A stretch of DNA of 64,000 bases from Paracoccaceae bacterium (GTDB lineage: Bacteria > Pseudomonadota > Alphaproteobacteria > Rhodobacterales > Rhodobacteraceae), in contig JAHYIZ010000008.1 of assembly GCA_019429405.1 (NCBI GenBank), positions 19,328-83,327 of the forward strand. Direction: 5' to 3'. Numbering within the stretch: position 1 is the stretch's first letter; each line of letters opens with the position of its first letter. A model generated the notes under the pieces. That model was not told the origin of the DNA. It saw nothing but the letters and a program-made list of their open reading frames with translations, and did no database searches. Made by a program: the position numbers and the translations under genes. This document shows positions 62,590 through 64,000 of this stretch, piece after piece.

Positions 62590-62629
62590 GCTATAAGGAT
62601 TACGTAAAATAACCCTTTAAAGAGGTCAA
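62590..62629 (-). promoter_or_regulatory. Candidate Crp/Fnr-family box and -10 element for nosR
   Basis: On the minus strand TTGAC-CTCT-TTAAA (62629-62616) resembles the TTGAC/TTAAC-N4-GTCAA boxes bound by FNR/NNR-type regulators. A -10-like TTATAG (62596-62591) lies about 29 bases downstream of the box centre. That spacing fits class II activation near -41. The start codon is about 110 bases further. Confidence 0.5.
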
Positions 62630-62694
62630 CGGCAGACATTGGTGAGTCCAACCACTGACATGCGACACATTCGCGCAGGCGGTCATTCTTGACC

Positions 62695-62708
62695 ATGATC
62701 CCGATCAT
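62695..62708. promoter_or_regulatory. Palindrome upstream of the NsrR-like gene
   Basis: ATGATC-CC-GATCAT, a perfect palindrome 55 bases before the Rrf2-family start codon, just after TTGACC. It could be an operator for the regulator itself. It does not match the canonical NsrR site. Confidence 0.35.
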
Positions 62709-62762
62709 TGACATCGACGAATCCGGCGTCAAAAGGCAAAGGGCGGCGAGAATGGAAACCCG

Positions 62763-63242
62763 ATGCGACTGACAATGTTCTCCGACTATGCGCTGCGCGC
62801 GCTTTTGCACGCGGCGAGCAAGCCCGACGGTCTGGTGACGATCGAGCAGACCGCCGAGGTATTTGCGGTCTCAAAGGCGCATATGAAAAAGGTGGTGCTT
62901 TTGCTGACGCGCGAGGGGTTCTTGCGCGGCGTGCGGGGGCGCTCGGGGGGCTATACGCTGGCGCGGCCCGCCGAGGACATCAACCTTGGGCAAGTGCTGC
63001 GCGCGACCGAGCCGGATTTCGGCATGGTCGAATGCTTTTTGCCCGGCAACCAGTGCTGCATCACCCGCCGCTGCGGCCTGCCCACGATCATTGACGAGGC
63101 GTTGGCCGCGTTTATCGGCACGTTTGACCGCTATACGCTGGCGCAATTCGTGCTGGCCGAGCGGCATTTCCCGCGCGAGCACCGCCCGCAGCCGCAGCGC
63201 GGCCCGCACCTGCCGCCGGGCCGGTCGCAGCCAGCGCGGTAG
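62763..63242 (+). CDS. Rrf2-family regulator, NsrR-like
   Basis: A 159-residue winged-helix regulator starting MRLTMFSDYALRALLHAASK, typical of NsrR. It has a helix-turn-helix about 26-50 and GVRGRSGGYTLARP in the wing. Cluster-binding Cys are Cys91, Cys98/99 and Cys104 (ECFLPGNQCCITRRC), close to the three-Cys spacing of NO-sensing NsrR. The doubled CC is unusual. The tail is His/Pro/Arg-rich. It is divergent from nosR and upstream of nnrS, so NO-responsive control of denitrification genes is likely. Confidence 0.85.
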   Translation: MRLTMFSDYALRALLHAASKPDGLVTIEQTAEVFAVSKAHMKKVVLLLTREGFLRGVRGRSGGYTLARPAEDINLGQVLRATEPDFGMVECFLPGNQCCITRRCGLPTIIDEALAAFIGTFDRYTLAQFVLAERHFPREHRPQPQRGPHLPPGRSQPAR

Positions 63243-63363
63243 CAGGGCCAAGCCTGGGTTTCGCGAGAGCCCCGTGTTATTGGTCTTTTGATATAGCTAT
63301 TAAGTGGCGTCCCCCCAGCGGCTGCGCCATACCTTTGGCAGCACCGCAACGAAAGGCCCTGCG

Positions 63364-64000
63364 ATGACCAATTCTTCTGCCCGCGCCCGCGCCTGGAATG
63401 GCCCGGCGATCTTGCTCCACGGGTTCCGTCCGTTCTTCTTCATGGCCGGGGTCTGGGCGGCTTTTGCAATGGCGCTTTGGGTGGCGATGCTGGCGGGCGC
63501 GCTGGCGCTACCGACCACGTTTGACCTGATAAGCTGGCATGCGCATGAGTTTCTCTGGGGCTATCTGGCGGCGGTGGTGGCGGGCTTCTTGCTGACGGCG
63601 GTGCCGAACTGGACCGGGCGGTTGCCGATTGTCGGCTGGCCACTGGCGGGGCTGGCGGGGCTGTGGCTGGCGGGGCGGTTAGCGGTGGCGGTATCGGCGT
63701 ATCTGCCGGCGTGGCTGGTGGCCTTGGCCGATCTGGCGTTTCTGGCGGCGCTGGCAGGCGCGTTCACGCGCGAGATCGTGGCGGGCCGAAACTGGCGCAA
63801 CCTGCCGGTGCTGGCGCTGGTGGCGCTGATGCTGGCGGCCAACGCCGCGTTTCACTGGCAGGCGACCGCAGGCGGGGCGCCCGCGCAGGGCATGCCCGCG
63901 CGCGCCGGGCTGGCGGTGGCGGTGCTGCTGATCGCGCTGATCGGCGGGCGGGTGGTGCCGAGCTTCACCCGCAATTGGCTGGCGCGCCAGCCCGGCACCG
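63364..64000 (+). CDS. nnrS: NnrS family protein (3'-truncated by window edge)
   Basis: The open frame runs from the ATG at 63364 off the window end (212 residues visible). It is a heme- and copper-containing membrane protein family linked to NO stress in denitrifiers. Visible family features: LHGFRPFFFMAGVWAAFAMA at the start, SWHAHEFLWGYLAAVVAGFL with the His pair, TAVPNWTGRLPIVGWPL, and later helices up to GGRVVPSFTRNWL. About six membrane segments are already present. It follows the NsrR-like gene by 121 bases and may be under its control. An AT-rich TTGATATAGCTATTAA stretch (63287-63302) is a poor FNR-like match. Confidence 0.9.
   Translation, partial: MTNSSARARAWNGPAILLHGFRPFFFMAGVWAAFAMALWVAMLAGALALPTTFDLISWHAHEFLWGYLAAVVAGFLLTAVPNWTGRLPIVGWPLAGLAGLWLAGRLAVAVSAYLPAWLVALADLAFLAALAGAFTREIVAGRNWRNLPVLALVALMLAANAAFHWQATAGGAPAQGMPARAGLAVAVLLIALIGGRVVPSFTRNWLARQPGT

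Noticed and set aside
62520..62810. Small minus-strand frame across the nosR/nsrR intergenic region
   Set aside because: It covers the regulatory gap, has no ribosome-binding site and no recognisable domain, and runs over the start of the NsrR-like gene.

Overview
The window is about 64 kb of dense, high-GC DNA (roughly 65% G+C by eye) from an alphaproteobacterium, most likely a Rhodobacteraceae relative of Rhodobacter or Paracoccus. Supporting signs are gcrA, gatCA, a DUF2927 lipoprotein, an alphaproteobacterial rnpB, TRAP and tripartite tricarboxylate (TTT) transporters, and a nosRZDFY denitrification cluster. I see no tRNA, rRNA, CRISPR array, transposase or phage structural gene.

1-5.6 kb: the end of a KAS III-type synthase, thymidine kinase, a CII-like DNA-binding protein, an RhlE-type helicase, dtd with a PfkB kinase, and a small heat-shock protein. 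5.6-11.0 kb: a leftward module of a 27-residue membrane peptide, XpaC, TelA, a DUF2927 lipoprotein, an SPFH protein with a GYF-like tail, and a zinc-ribbon membrane protein. This looks like an envelope-stress system. 11.2-18.2 kb: translation and RNA genes, namely an RluB-like pseudouridine synthase with a repetitive tail, tadA, gatCA, rnpB and rpmG, plus a metal-dependent hydrolase and two poorly known proteins. 18.2-19.4 kb: an atypical islet of stacked hairpins next to an AT-richer DUF4145 zinc-ribbon gene.

19.4-27.0 kb: ettA, a CAP-domain protein, rimO, and a four-gene ABC importer of unknown substrate. 27.3-34.1 kb: a fumarylacetoacetate hydrolase-family gene, a single-domain ModE, a candidate Mo-box, modABC, and a TRAP transporter. 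34.1-35.0 kb: a monooxygenase-fold protein and an exported protein.

35.2-49.3 kb: a catabolic island. It holds a TTT transporter (tctCBA), a quinate/shikimate dehydrogenase-like protein, a LysR regulator, an HMG-CoA-lyase-like enzyme, a TIM-barrel isomerase, an acylating aldehyde dehydrogenase, a ThDP enzyme, a QuiC-like 3-dehydroshikimate dehydratase, an acyl-CoA dehydrogenase and an IclR regulator. The two quinate/shikimate-type enzymes suggest conversion of alicyclic acids to protocatechuate. The ThDP, aldehyde-dehydrogenase and lyase trio suggests a second route whose substrate I cannot identify.

49.4-55.1 kb: argD-argF, gcrA and ppsA. 55.2-64 kb: nosRZDFY on the minus strand for N2O reduction, facing an NsrR-like Rrf2 regulator and the start of nnrS. 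No nosL or nosX lies at the nosY end. An intergenic hairpin repeat carrying an AAATACC-type core recurs after or between genes at least three times.
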